NCBI RefSeq assembly: GCF_050947875.1
Contig: NC_134569.1
Location: 36,059,277 to 36,123,276 of the forward strand
Direction of reading: 5' to 3'
Length of the DNA stretch: 64,000 bases
Source: Dermacentor variabilis
Lineage: Eukaryota; Arthropoda; Arachnida; Ixodida; Ixodidae
In this document: in pieces, positions 22,110 to 32,767 of the stretch
Layout: each line of letters begins with the position of its first letter
Position numbering within the stretch: position 1 is the first letter of the stretch
Program-made: the position numbers and the translations under genes
Notes under the pieces: model-generated
The model's input: only the letters and a program-made list of their open reading frames with translations
Databases searched by the model: none
What the model was told of the DNA's origin: nothing

Positions 22110-22351
22110 CAACCCGCCGTGGTTGCTCAGTGGCTATGGAGTTAGGCTGCTGAGCACAAGGTCGCGGGATCGAATCCCGGCCACGGTGGCCGCATTTGGA
22201 TGGGGGCGAAATGCGAAAACACCCGTGTACTTAGATTTAGGCGCACGTTAAAGAACCCCAGGTGGTCGAAATTTTCGGAGTCCTCCACTACGGCGTGCTT
22301 CATAATGAGAAAGTGGTTTTGGCACGTAAAACCCCATAATTTAATTTTTTT
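22110..22351 (+). mobile_element. tRNA-derived SINE, Ruka-like, copy 2, inside LINE ORF1
   Basis: The plus-strand unit begins AACCCGCCGTGGTTGCTCAG (box-A-like), has GGGATCGAATCCC (box-B-like), and ends GTGGTTTTGGCACGTAAAAC then a T-rich 3' end. It is flanked by TACTTCAAG (22101-22109) and TACTTTAAG (22352-22360), a 9-bp target duplication with one mismatch. The ORF1 frame is legible on both sides. It is inserted antisense to the LINE. Confidence 0.9.
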
Positions 22352-22360
22352 TACTTTAAG

Positions 22361-22663
22361 GATTCTTTGGTTCAGCTTGTCTAGTTGAGTAGAAAGGGAA
22401 TATTGGTCAGCCTTAATTCTTTTTATGTCTCCTCTCATTTCTTTTCGCCCGTCCAAAAGTTTCTGCAGCATATCCTCTACCTTAGGTCCGGGGTTTTGCT
22501 CTACATCACCTCTAAGCATCAGCAACATCGACAAGCATGCCATGGCAATATCAACACAAGCTTTGGGGCATGGCACAACAATAAACGTATTGTCACTTTT
22601 GAAGCACTTTCCAAACTTACTAACCTGCAAATACAGGACACGCAGTTCAGTTGGCTTCATCAT
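22361..22663 (-). pseudogene. LINE ORF1 N-terminus with 2A motif
   Basis: The ATGs at 22663 and 22660 (minus strand) start MMKPTELRVLYLQ. A hydrophobic stretch, ACLSMLLML, follows and then R-GDVEQNPGP, which matches the D-V/I-E-x-N-P-G-P signature of 2A translational skipping. After it come a charged helix and a likely coiled coil (DKLNQRILKVKK) that runs into the SINE insertion. The same frame is also open upstream to another ATG at 22936, which begins with a duplicated MKPTELRVLYLQ. 2A motifs near the N-terminus of APE-type LINE proteins are known from other animals. Confidence 0.8.
22484..22510 (-). other. 2A ribosome-skipping motif
   Basis: The nine codons GDVEQNPGP are complete and in frame with ORF1. 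Every invariant residue of the motif (D, E, N, P, G, P) is present. They follow a hydrophobic segment, as in N-terminal 2A sequences of other LINEs. Skipping would occur before the last proline. Confidence 0.82.
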
Positions 22664-22958
22664 AATAGATTCGCCGTGCCCACGAAAAACTTCGGTGCCG
22701 ACTGCCCGTAAGTAACCAGCACACTCCGTTTTCACAGCGGGGGCGGGGGCCGTCGTCGTTCCATACGCATGCGCCAGTCCATACATGATAACATCCGAGG
22801 ATAGCTGCGCGGCATGCTGCAAGTGACGATGGTCAGTAGTTCTGATGGCCAGGCCCGTTCGTGGAGCCTGCGTGAAGTACGTGGCATAGCACAGCAAAAT
22901 CTGCAAATACAGGACACGCAGTTCAGTTGGCTTCATCCTAGAAGATTCGCCGTGCCCA
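22625..22958 (-). repeat. 58-bp direct duplication at the LINE 5' end
   Basis: Positions 22625-22682 and 22901-22958 are direct copies 276 bp apart with about four mismatches. Each holds the start MKPTELRVLYLQ and ends, on the minus strand, at TATTTGCAG. The downstream copy is followed by GTTAGTAAG and the upstream one by ATTTTG. This may be a remnant of tandem 5' promoter units or a local duplication. Confidence 0.75.
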
Positions 22959-22962
22959 TATA

Positions 22963-23074
22963 GCTTCTAATCCAAGGGTCCCCGTGCAGTCTCTGACTTT
23001 GGGACGCTTGTCGGTATACCATTTTTTGTAACCAAGTGTTATGAACGAATAATAAACTGAAACTGAAACTGAAT
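22963..23074 (+). mobile_element. LINE 3' UTR fragment with (TGAAAC)n tail
   Basis: A short plus-strand stretch ends GAATAATAAACTGAAAC and a few TGAAAC units (23050-23073), the form of a non-LTR 3' terminus. It abuts the 5' end of the minus-strand 2A LINE. No coding part remains. Confidence 0.5.
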
Positions 23075-25089
23075 GTAACCCCTATAGTTATACACTTGTA
23101 AGCGATTGAAATGCGTGCCCTGAAGCTCGTTTGGTGTAACGCTACAAATGTGCTCTGACGCGGCCAACGTTATGCTTGTGACTAGAAGCTACGTGTTTGA
23201 TCCTTAAACGAAAACGTTTACGTATACGTGCGCTTGAACGTAGTGCATGCAGTGCTTGCTGCGCGTCTGGTAACTTTTCATAGTTTTTGGTCACATTTCT
23301 ACTCGGCTTGAAAACGGGCCTTTCGTTTGCTGTCCGCTAGTTTAAACATTTTGATTTCACACTTCAATATTTGCCAAGCGTCTCACGCAAGAAGACCTAA
23401 CCACCCCGACTTCGAGAAAACGCTAGCTTTATTTATGTTAGGCGACTGCATGCTACAGTGTTTCTTGTGTGGAATAACTCACAATGGTGGCCACCATTGG
23501 CTTTACAGAGAAGATCGTGGACACAGTTATGATAGCATGTGAACAAAGAAAAATTGTTTAATTAATATTTCAAGTAACGACTAACATGTGGCCTAAGCCG
23601 AAAGTGGGACAACAGGTACGGTTGGCTGGAAGGAGGGCGAATGAAAGTTGTATAAAGGGCCACTGTCATTGCAGCAGGCGCCACAGATCGGCGAGGACAG
23701 CGTGTGCGCGAGTTCAGTCTTTTGCGCCGTTGTTGCGACGCTCAGTGCCTTGGATATTAGAGCGCCTCTTGCGCAGCCCAACGTCAGTGACGGCAGCGCT
23801 GGTGCGTGCCTCATTTATCAGTACTTGCACCCGAGTGCGCATGATTTTCGGGATGGGAAATAAAATCCTCCTCTACCGCTTCTTCTCTTCCTTCGAACAT
23901 TACGGTCTTGGTCGTAGGCAACATTCTTCTTTGCGACAAGGAAAATAAAAGAAAAATATGTCCTAGGAAAGAAAAACAGGGCCGAAATGCTAAACAGAAG
24001 AGAGAAAGCTGTTGAGGTAGTAGCGGCGACCAAATTAAGTTAAACTTGGATAGCAGGCCGACGCCAGATGTCAGCGAAGCGAATAGAACATCTGTTACCT
24101 CATGATATTAAACAGCGCAGTTCTGACGTTTTCGTAAGTTGTGAAACATAGCACTCCTTTCCCGGCACGTACGCGCGTTATTTCTTCGGCGGCGGTTCGG
24201 CTCACATTCGTCTCGCCAATGTTTCTCAGCTATCATGTTTTCACGATGAGGTCTTGGTAACGCAGCTACGCAATAAAATGCGTTGCTCACCGTTGGTTCC
24301 TCATGGCGCTGGGCCAATTGCACTTAGTTTAAAGGAGAGAAATTTCGAAAAAGCCGCTCATGATTTCTGTCTAGAAAAGAAAGAAATAAAAGCTTTCTGC
24401 ATTCGTCGTTCCCAATAAATTTGTGAGTGTCTGAAGGAATTGTACTGTCAAAATCTCACCTGTTCAGGGACACAGCCGTGCTTGTGTATGAATGACCTAG
24501 TAGTCTTGAGGAATACTAATTCGGTAGTTTTCTACAGTTTCCCATTTGTCCTAGCGCTTCTTAAGCGTAGACACTAGGCACATGCAAGTATATAGGCTAC
24601 AGACTTCGTTTGCCCCATTTTCTTTATTTGTCCTTGTGTAGCTTTCCTTAATAACTTAAAAAGCAGCTGATGACAATGAATGGTTGACCGTGGAAAACCA
24701 TCTATAGCACTTCAATAGCATTGTCATCGAGATGGAAGGTAGCGTCAAAAAGAGCACTATGTGCCTGCAAAATATTTTTTGAAACTGTTTTTCATCTTAC
24801 ATTTGGAATGATTGACACATCAGGAAAGTAGATATGCCGTGAATCTTGATCAAGATAGGTGCGTGGATCAAGCGTATCAGCGTTTGTTATTTTGTCCCTC
24901 AAGGTGTCCTGGGCGGCCCGAGATGAATGCGTCCTCCCGTGGATAGTATGCGATAGCGTGGTCATTGAAGCAGCTTTAATGAAACCTCGTCGTGCACGTT
25001 GTAGTGCTGCCGCACAGCAAGCCAGCTGTCGTTGTTGCAGTTGTTAGTTGTTGCAGCTAAGGTTTTTCAGAAGTGCACATAACGTTCGT
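23075..25089. other. Unassigned region
   Basis: There is no recognisable gene. The plus-strand frame 23586-23948 (120 codons) begins with ATG but is arginine/serine-rich and resembles no family I know. It is more likely GC-rich repeat than protein. Confidence 0.4.
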
Positions 25090-25600
25090 TACACCTTCTC
25101 AAAGAGCGGCACGGCCTCGAATTCCCTATAAAGTCTCAATGCCTTCCATTGCACGTGCGCGTAGCGGGAAATAAGGCGGTTGACAGACTTGCTCGAAATG
25201 CCTTAAAACTCAGGCCAGGAAAGCAGGGACTTGCAAACTCTCGACGTACGTCTTCTAAAATGAGCTGTAGCCGGTCATTTTCATTCTTTATCATCGCTAT
25301 TTCACCAGCCCGTTGTGACCAAGAGGATGAGCCGGCCAGTGACCTCTTTGCGGGATTGCCCCTGCATGAGGTCGGCGCGTACTGCGGCATGGCTATGCAA
25401 GATCGAACTCGGCGCGTCGCCATGATGTTTGACTGGTAAAGCTCGTGGTGCTGTTGAACATTATTTGTCAGATTGTACTGCACTCGTGATGGAGCGTAAG
25501 TTCTTGTTTGAAGCACTTGAGCTTCTAGGCTTTCCAAAAGCTGGCCTGAACTACGTGGTGTCTCCGCTCGCACACTAGACATTCAGAATAGAAGTGTCCC
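25090..25600 (+). pseudogene. LINE RNase H end and C-terminal tail
   Basis: Around 25145 the plus strand reads LPLHVRVAGNKAVDRLARNA, which resembles the last block of LINE-type RNase H (PSHVGI-x-GN-x-x-AD-x-LA). In other frames downstream come RKFLFEALELLGFPKAGL and VSPLA, like the C-terminal tails beyond that domain. Several frame changes separate the blocks. The upstream RNase H part is not legible. Confidence 0.45.
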
Positions 25601-25839
25601 GACTCCTCGTGAATTTTTTTAGTAAGTAATATAGACTTCGCCTGTGATTGGTAACGTTTGGCAGTCTCACTTTAGGACGTTTTGGGGGGGGGTGAATTTG
25701 GCGGCGTGGCGCGCACCATTTATGGGCTCGTTCTCACAGGCTGCGGGCTCGTGTCCTGTTCCACCTCGCTGTGCGCGTCGTCTGGTTCACCTCTCTAGGG
25801 CCGAGCTTCAGAACGCTGACACGCTTTCCTAAAATTTGC

Positions 25840-26192
25840 TTAAAGGGGTTGACTGAAAGAATGTCTTTTTGTGGGCCTATGCAATCGCGAACACTGGCGA
25901 CAATCTTAAAGGGCTTTCAGTCTTCAACATAAAGAAGAAATGGACAGCGTTGAATAGCTGATGAAATGACATTTGCAAACAGCAAGAAGAGAAGAAGGCA
26001 AGCAATGGATCCTTGAGGAGCTCCGCTAGTGACCTCGTAGCTAACAGAGCTGTGTTCATCACTGCACCGAGCAAGATCTATTGCTTAAGTAATTAGATAA
26101 CAGGGCAGTGATGGAAGGTGGTATGTCCTTTTGCGAGAGCTTTGTAATGAGGGAATGTAATACAGATTCAAAAACTTTATACGAAGCGGCGA

Positions 26193-26270
<78 letters not shown>

Positions 26271-26560
26271 TTGTAGTTGGTAACTGCGATCCTAGTACCC
26301 AATGTATATACGGATACTGCCCATGCTACCTTCCAAGAAGTAGGCAACGTTAGAACGATTGACAATGTGAGTAAAAACAGAGGGAAGTATACGTTTTAAG
26401 CAGCGCTGGAATGATGCCATCAGCGTCACAAGAAAGGGAATGCTTGAGGTGCTTGATACGCTTGAAAACACGGTCTTACGGATTGATAGTGTAATAATAA
26501 TAGCAGATGGAATCCGTCGCGTCTCACTATTGGGTAATGTCCTTGGACAATGTGCCACAA
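25840..26560 (-). pseudogene. LINE RT fragment split by a (TA)n microsatellite
   Basis: On the minus strand are FPTSWKVAW-like sequence near 26330, then after the dinucleotide run SYKVFESVLHSLITKLSQKD and LSNYLSNRSCSVQ (motif A region and following helix), then GAPQGSIACLLLFLLFANVI near 25995 (motif B region). These are CR1/jockey-type RT blocks in shifting frames. The catalytic Asp-Asp region is not recognisable downstream. Confidence 0.6.
26196..26270. repeat. (TA)n microsatellite with short (CA)n end
   Basis: TA repeats at 26196-26263 are followed by ACACAC to 26270. They interrupt the RT fragment between its finger and motif A blocks. Confidence 0.97.
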
Positions 26561-26570
26561 ATACTTCAAC

Positions 26571-27734
26571 TAGAAAAAAATATGCAATTCATAGCTTTGT
26601 GTTACTAAAAGCAGAACAACGCGATGACCACACATACAAGCCTTCGCAACGGCTGCCGTTATGTCGAGCTATGCTTAGAGTGTGGAATGGGTGAAGTGGC
26701 ACCTTCTCAAAAACAAAAATAAAATACAGATTGAATGACTTGATTTTCCATAAGTGCAAGTTTGTTGCTTCTCAAAGTGAAAAAAAAAGCAAAGGCCTTA
26801 TTTCCCCACTGAGTACTTTTCCATATTTTTGCACTTGGCTTTTGTTTCGTGCGTTAACAGTTAATGTTATCACCAACTTCGCCATCAATATTATTCTACT
26901 TATATTCGCAAGACGATGGCCTGTGCCAGCGACCTCCAGCCTCTAAGGCGTCAGCTGCCTCCACCATCTGCTATCGTCTGGCCACTACACCCAGATAGGC
27001 TTCGCGGCAGATAAGCGGACAGGCATCGTCCGTATCGCCCGAGTAGGCAGTTCGGCCACCTGCTAAAATGTTCGGGACACCGCGCAGAGCCGTATAAAAA
27101 AAGCAGTACTCATGAACAACGATAATGGGTTATATGATGTAGTTTAAGTAATAGTTATGGAACAAGTAAGGAGCGTAGAAACTATAACACGCTCAACATG
27201 CGACGACACGGAATACGATAAGCTTAACGTTAACGGACAGCAAGAGGGGAGTGTAAATTAGATATCAAACCTGAGTAGCTGCTACTCTTGTTGAAATTAA
27301 GAGGAAGGAGTGAGGTTGGGCAGGTCAGGTAATGTCCAAAGGAGATTATACGTTGTCTGTCAGGGCAGTAGAATGAGCAAGATAAAAGAAGTGCGGTCGA
27401 GGATGGCGTGGAATTATGTGGAGAGATGAGTTCAGAAAATGCGCAAGCGTAGGATGCAGCCGATGACGCAAGAAAGCCAACGATTACAGAAGATTGCTGG
27501 TAACTGCCTGCATCCAAGAGTGAATTTAAAAGGCGGTAATACGCATGAGAAGGAACTTAGCACAAGGGATTTAGCAAACAGGTGACAAGATCCTGAAGCG
27601 AGCGGCAAACGTGTTTTTTCACTCAGCACTCTCGTTTTCTTTTTTGTCGACTTCAGGAAGTAGCACGTGGTGATTTTGTGATAACGCAGCATAGGGGAGA
27701 CGTGCTACGTCGATATTACAAAATTATTAAAGAA
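26571..27734. other. Unassigned region
   Basis: There is no gene or element I can name. The longest frames are under 100 codons and show no domain. Confidence 0.45.
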
Positions 27735-28420
27735 AAAAGTCGCAGTTTCGCCAGAAAGGCGAAGCATTGATTGTGATATCAAATTAGTAGACAGCTAAAC
27801 GAAGTAAGGAGAGTAGCTTTATCGGCTGTATAAACTTGTGAATGGTCGTGAACTAACAAAATTAACAAACATTGTGTCACGCGTGCACAAGCAAGCATGA
27901 ACACATCTCGCTCGATCACCGCGCACACTCGCTGTCAGAACGCTAGAGTGAGAAAGTGCGGCAGCAGCAGCGAGCGAATTGACCTTCGTGCTGTCTCTCG
28001 CTTCAACACAATCTAAGCAGTCAGAACGCAGCGCACACAAAGCTATCAGCACTCGGCGCACTCTGTACCCCATCGCAGATCGCTTTCAAAATAGAGCCCG
28101 AGCGGCCTCGCACGGCTGAGCCATACTGAGCTGCCGCCAAAGTATAACGCCCCCCTCTCCCTCCCCTCTCCTGGATGCCTTGCGCGCGACCGAAGACGGC
28201 GCGCTTCCTCCCTTGCGCGCGGGAGATTGAGCCAGCATCGTCGACTTACCCTCGCACGACTTCACTCGCACATGCAGCATACGGCACCCGGAGACGATGT
28301 GGTCGTCCTTGGAATTTATGTGGAACATCACTGCGATGTTCCGCATCGCAGGGAGTGAGCCACGCCGACGGCAGAAATTTGCCCAGAGTGTCCACATAAT
28401 TCCTATCGAAATAAAATGTC
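27735..28420 (+). repeat. Dispersed repeat family beta, copy 1
   Basis: Collinear with 41150-42083 and with the reverse complement of 50925-51300. Landmarks are GGCGAAGCATTGATTG near the start, GGCTGTATAAACTTGT, GAACACATCTCGCTCGAT, CATCGCAGATCGCTTT, a C/T-rich CCCCTCTCC stretch and CCTATCGAAATAAAA at the end. The start (GATTGTGATATCAAATT here) and end are imperfect reverse complements, so this may be a non-autonomous TIR element. It is GC-rich in the middle and non-coding. Confidence 0.7.
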
Positions 28421-29439
28421 CGTTAATCGACGTATCTGCCGAAGTAGTGTCCCTCGGCCGATGCCAGGTTATTTCTTGCGCATATGCAGTCTGAGGTAGG
28501 CTCTCGGGCTACGTATTAGACGTTCGATGTTCGATGAAATGAGGCGCGGTCGAGTTACGCGGCGGCGTGTGGAGAAATAAGCGATAGGGCATCTATTTGT
28601 GCAGATGAGACGCCCGGAAAGAGCTGGCCACCGCATGGCAATATTTGCTCTCTCTTCGCCACCGTGGACTTGCTTCTACCGACCGCCAGGAGATGGTGCA
28701 GTTGCGCGAGTAACGGGAGAACCGCCTTCCGGTCGCATCTCTCCCGGGCTTCCTTTTTAACAGCCCACCGAAGGAAAGCCTGTGTGGCTAGCTGATTGGC
28801 GAGATAAGATTTCACCGTCTCGAAGAGGTTGTAGTGGCCGTACCCCGGACGAAACAAGAGAGAACGTCATTTACAAAGCGATGGCTCCCACCCTGCGCGA
28901 TAAACGCTGTTAGGACGTTATGGCGTTTTGCTTGTTCCGCCGGCTCTCGTCTCCGGTAGAGGCAGTGCCTCGATCAGGTAGGTCGTTATAGGGTCCACTC
29001 GGGTGTACGGTGTTGTGTATAGGAGTCCAATCACCGACACTTCGTGGATGGTATGACCGGTGAGACCAATCCTGAATATTTTCTTTATTGTGAGCCGCTT
29101 TTCAGAGAGAATATTTTTTGGACTTTCACTGTTAGGTTAACAACGTGCGTGCTGTGCCGAGGTTCCGTTCGAGCTTTTGATAGCCGCGTTCCACGATCTC
29201 TCTAGCGATGCATCTTTTTCTTCAGCCTTTAAACAAGTTGAAAGAAAAAAAATATATAGTTATCATCCTCTTTTCTGTGATGTCGTAAGTTGGGGCATTG
29301 AGTGCATCATTTACTCGTTATTGATTGTTGTACCATTCGCTGTCGGACATACTTTTCATGTTTATAATTTGTAAGAAAACGTGCGCGAAAATTGCGTTTC
29401 TATATTCTTTTTCTTGGGCATCTACATTCGGCATTCGTC
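28421..29439. other. Unassigned region
   Basis: No gene is recognised. A 100-codon minus-strand frame at 28555-28857 (no ATG; it contains VKSYLANQLATQAFLRW) is the only conspicuous one, and I cannot assign it. Confidence 0.4.
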
Positions 29440-30430
29440 AGTGCATCGTTTGTGGTGAATACGGCTAAGTGTATGTACGTTTAGGTACATGTGTATTTGA
29501 AGTCGGCGCGAACTCTTCGCCTGTTGTCTGTTTAGCTTTGGATGTGGACGTCCACATTGCCTCCGCTCCTCTCCGGTGTTCGATTGCGCCGTGCAGTGTA
29601 GAGGGCAGGTCGCCATTCGGTTGGTCTGCAATTCGGATTCTTGGCACGCGAGCTAGCCGGTCCGCCCTTGTGTTACCCTCCATGCCTAGCTGCGAGGGCA
29701 ATTGCTGCGGTTTCAGCTGTGCCGACAGTTTTTGCCCTGACCGTTGTCGCTATCAGGCGGTTTTGGTTCGTGCCTGCCACCGTATACTATCACCGTGTCT
29801 GCCCATCTGACTCACGTCCGTGTAGAACACGTGCGGTTGCGCTCTAAATCTTCACTGAAAGGTGCTCGCTCGGGCCTTTTGGGCACCCCGAATGATACCT
29901 CGGACTCATATTTTTTTATTGGGAACACTACATTGGGGGGGGGGGTCTTGCCTGACTTCTCGGGTGCCCGTTTCGGAGTGCCCGTTTCGTTAGAATGGCG
30001 GGGTTTCGTTAGTATAGCCCGTCTCCGCGTTGTTGCGCATAGCCATTCCCTTGGCAAGATGAGGGTTGCCGCGGCATACTCCTCGAAGACATGGTGGATT
30101 CCCAGTTTCTCGACACGTTCTGCACTATTATTTTCCAGGCGCCCTAGAGCAGCTTTAAAGCCTCGCCGAATGATGACTTCAGGATGTTTGAGCTCCTGAT
30201 TGGCCCTACTTTCGAAAGGGAATCAGTACGTAATCCTACTGATGACAAAGGCCTCTATCAGTCGGTTCATTTCCCCTTCCGAGAAGCCCTCTCTGGTTCG
30301 CATAACCATAGGGATCATCTTAGCTCCTTTTTTGGTGGTACCTCTGAGAAGAGCCCGTAACCAAAACAAAAAGCTTGCAGATCCCGCGCACTGTGGCAAT
30401 CGATGTTAGCGAAGCTTTGTAGGCTGTTTG
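29440..30430 (-). pseudogene. I-type LINE: RT C-terminus and RNase H fragment
   Basis: Descending the minus strand from about 30400: RGTTKKGAKMIPMVMRTREG, then NRLIEAFVISRITYVFPFES, then RRGFKAALGR and VEKLGIHHVFEEYAAATL, the post-RT region of I/R1-type elements. Next, FYTDV near 29825 and, one frameshift later, RAKTVGTAETAAIALA give the first aspartate and glutamate regions of an RNase H. Near 29690 MPSQLGMEGNTRADRLAR is its last block. Frameshifts and a G-run at 29935-29945 break it. RNase H places it in the I group of LINEs. Confidence 0.65.
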
Positions 30431-30639
30431 CTTTGATCGGCGATAATTATCGGCGACGTTGGTGGCGAATGTGTAATTTCTTCAGCGTTTAGTGCAATAC
30501 GAGACTGGTGAGTTCATGTTAAGCGTTGCCTTGCGTGCAAGTAACTGTTCGTCTGCATAGTCCACAGAGCACACAGGGAGACGTCTTTGCTTGAGGCGTC
30601 TTTCTGCATCGCTGTTCTTAATGTCTTAGAAGGTTCAGT
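30431..30639. other. Short unassigned spacer
   Basis: I see nothing recognisable between the LINE fragment and the repeat family alpha copy. Confidence 0.4.
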
Positions 30640-31085
30640 ATTATCATTGCCCCACATGACACATCGCATCGTGGTAGACGTGTTAAACTTTAATTCAGTT
30701 ATGGGGCTGTAAGTAATTCAATTATTATAATCGTATTTATACATTGTGCATTCGCGGTCTGCACCACGTTTCACTACCTAGCGAAGGCGTTCGTATTCCG
30801 CGCGACCCTTCTTTCGTGCCTGTGTGTCCTCGACGTTGAGTGCACTCTTTGGAGCCATTTTGCTGGCACATGTTTACGTGTTCCTTCTGCATACGGGGCC
30901 AGCACGCTGTAGAGACGCCAGCTCCAAGCGTTCTACTCAGGCAACGATTGTAATATTTACACCACCACAGCCCAGCACGCGACCTTCATAGCCCAGCACC
31001 TGCATTTTTGGCGCATAGGAAAACAAGCACAGCACGTGGCATATGCACAAACCACGCATTCCGGCCCACGGCGGTGCCGGCCGGG
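30640..31085 (+). repeat. Dispersed repeat family alpha, copy 2, left part
   Basis: Collinear with 12732-13140 of copy 1: CGCATCGTGG, CATTCGCGGTCTGCA, GTGTCCTCGAC, CAGCTCCAAGCG and GCCGGCCGGGA occur in the same order. It stops at the tetranucleotide tail of an inserted LINE. The remaining third resumes at 32768. Confidence 0.68.
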
Positions 31086-31256
31086 ACGGATGGACGGACG
31101 GACGGACCGCTGGATGGATGGATGGATGGATGGATGGATGGATGGATGGATGGATGGATGGATGGATGGATGGATGGGTGGATGGATGGATGGATGGATG
31201 GATGGATGGATGGATGGATGGATGGATGGATGGATGGATGGATGGATGGATGGATC
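31078..31256. repeat. (GGAT)n microsatellite, LINE tail
   Basis: About 43 tetranucleotide units with a few variants (GGAC at the left, one GGGT near 31176) form the 3' tail of the minus-strand LINE. Long frames across it encode only MDGW or HPSI repeats and are not genes. Confidence 0.97.
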
Positions 31257-32767
31257 ATCCCCTTTGCCACGAGGTGGTGGGTTGCGCCACCAAGCTCTTG
31301 TTATTAGATTGCCTAATGCCCTACCTATGATAAAAAAATAAAAAGGAAAAAGAAAACGCGATGAATTCTCATAACCAAAGTTTCTAAACCCATATTGTGA
31401 ACCTTGTCTTTATGCCTCTACATTATGTGTCGTTTTCCTAACTTTCTTCCACCAATCTTCCCACCGAATAGCCTCTCACAATCTCTATTGCGGACACGTT
31501 TGCTTTACCCCTGCTCTCGCTGAACCCAAGGCTAAGGAGGCCAGTGGTGCCTAAATAGACCGCTGGGCAGATATCTTCACATTCTTATAAAACATGCTCC
31601 ATCGTTTCCTTAGCTTTACCACAGCAAGCACATACATCTTTTTTCTTCTTATATCTCGCCTTAGACTCCTGATCTTGCTTCGAAAAGTAATGAGTTTCCC
31701 TTTGAGTCGCCATAAATTGTTTTTTTTCCTGATTTCGTTTTTACTCTTAAGTAGTTACTCACGGCAGGTTACTTTTCCATTGCCGCCGATTATATCAGCC
31801 TGTGTGACTTTCCGCTTGGCGTTCTTTGTTGCTGTGTTGCTCACATACAGGCCGAGTACTTGCTGGTAAGCTTCCTAGTTCTTTGCATCCACTGTGAATA
31901 ATGTTTTTCCTTTATAAATACCTGAGCACTCTACCAGTCCATTTACTTTCTTCCATATTCCTCAGTCATTCTTCATAATCAATTTTACTGTGAGCTTGGC
32001 TCACTTCAAAACATTTCCAGCCTATATCACCCTTCACAGCTTCATTTGTAGTCTTCCCGTGAACGCCCAATACGAGGTGTCCCACTGACCTTTGGTTGGC
32101 ATCGAGTCGTGCTCGTACCTCTGATTTAAAGCAAACAACCGCAATTCCAAATGTATGTCCTGGAACCATTACACCTTTCCAGGTACCCCGGAGAATCTCG
32201 TGCATATTGCACACCCCCATAGCACTCTCTGTTTTATTATGGCCGCATTTCTCTTACCCTTAACTGATATTGTTTTTTCCTGTGTTTTCATATAACCATC
32301 CCTTTCGTTTATTCATATACCAAGCTATTTATATTATTTCACGCCAGGTATTTTCTGGCCCTGTATTGACACTGTCTGTTCACTGTTTTCATTGAATACC
32401 ATAACAGTTCATTTTTAAGGCTAAATTTCAGGAATAAATTCACGCCTTCCTGCCCGCAGATATTAGCCAGACGTTGCATATCATTTTGCTTTATTAAAAA
32501 TTAAATTAAATAATGGGGTTTTACGTGCCAAAACCACTTTACGATTACGAGGCACGCCGTAGTGGAGGCCTCCGGAAAATTGGACCACCTGGGGTTCTTT
32601 AACGTGCACCTAAATCTAAGAGCCACTGAGCAAACACGACGGGTATCACTTTGCTTGTTAGCTAGCAACAGAATGTCATCTGCATAAAACAAACCTGGAA
32701 GCTACTGCTCTACAATTGTACTCCCTGCTTGTATGAGAGATTAAACCCAATATTACTTCCTTCTAGC
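31086..32767 (-). mobile_element. Non-LTR retrotransposon inserted in repeat family alpha
   Basis: On the minus strand from 32767: MELEGSNIGFNLSYKQ, then LFYADDILLLANKQ at about 32650-32695 (catalytic Asp-Asp intact), a SINE insertion, then EVRARLDANQRSVGHLVLG near 32110, and a C-terminal finger near 31575-31630 (CVCACCGKAKETMEHVL followed by ECEDICPA). A 3' UTR with GTGGCGCAACCCACCACCT leads to a (CATC)n tail. It is 5'-truncated inside RT, and stops interrupt the frame. I do not assign a clade. Confidence 0.72.
32492..32644 (-). mobile_element. tRNA-derived SINE, Ruka-like, copy 3, internally deleted
   Basis: The minus-strand unit keeps the 3' module (GTTCTTTAACGTGCACC and CCAAAACCACTTT on the plus strand) and the first bases of the head (ACCCGTCGTGTTTGCTCAG), but about 80 bp between them is missing, including box B. 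Flanks ATCATTTTGCTT (32480-32491) and ATCACTTTGCTT (32645-32656) are a 12-bp target duplication with one mismatch inside the LINE's LLANKQ codons. Confidence 0.85.

Larger units (their letters stand above)
18366..22962 (-). mobile_element. CR1/L2-type non-LTR retrotransposon, nearly full length
   Basis: On the minus strand this about 4.6-kb element has, in order: a 5' part with a 58-bp direct duplication, ORF1 with an N-terminal 2A motif and a coiled-coil/RRM-like region, an APE-type endonuclease, an RT, a 3' UTR of about 290 bp ending CCCTGTATCGGCTATAAA, and a (TAAA)n tail at 18366-18413. A SINE sits in ORF1 (22110-22351). ORF2 carries several stops and frameshifts, so the copy is dead, yet most domains are legible. 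Assignment to the CR1/L2 group rests on the APE endonuclease, RT style, short-repeat tail and 2A. Confidence 0.85.

Noticed and set aside
22110..22200. Possible tRNA gene (box A and box B like sequences)
   Set aside because: The same head occurs in every SINE copy with a common body and target duplications, so it is a SINE head and not a tRNA gene. The same applies to 58434-58510 and 14510-14594.
26059..26365. Frames with a repeated Tyr-Ile block
   Set aside because: They are translations of the (TA)n run; only the flanking LINE RT blocks are meaningful.
28555..28857. 100-codon minus-strand frame as a conserved host domain
   Set aside because: There is no ATG start and no family match that I can justify; it is mentioned only as part of an unassigned region.
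31086..31256. Tandem array considered as CRISPR-like
   Set aside because: It has four-base units without spacers, in a eukaryotic LINE tail.
31008..31341. Several overlapping frames of about 95-101 codons on both strands
   Set aside because: They are translations of a (GGAT)n run (repeating MDGW or HPSI) and have no unique coding sequence.
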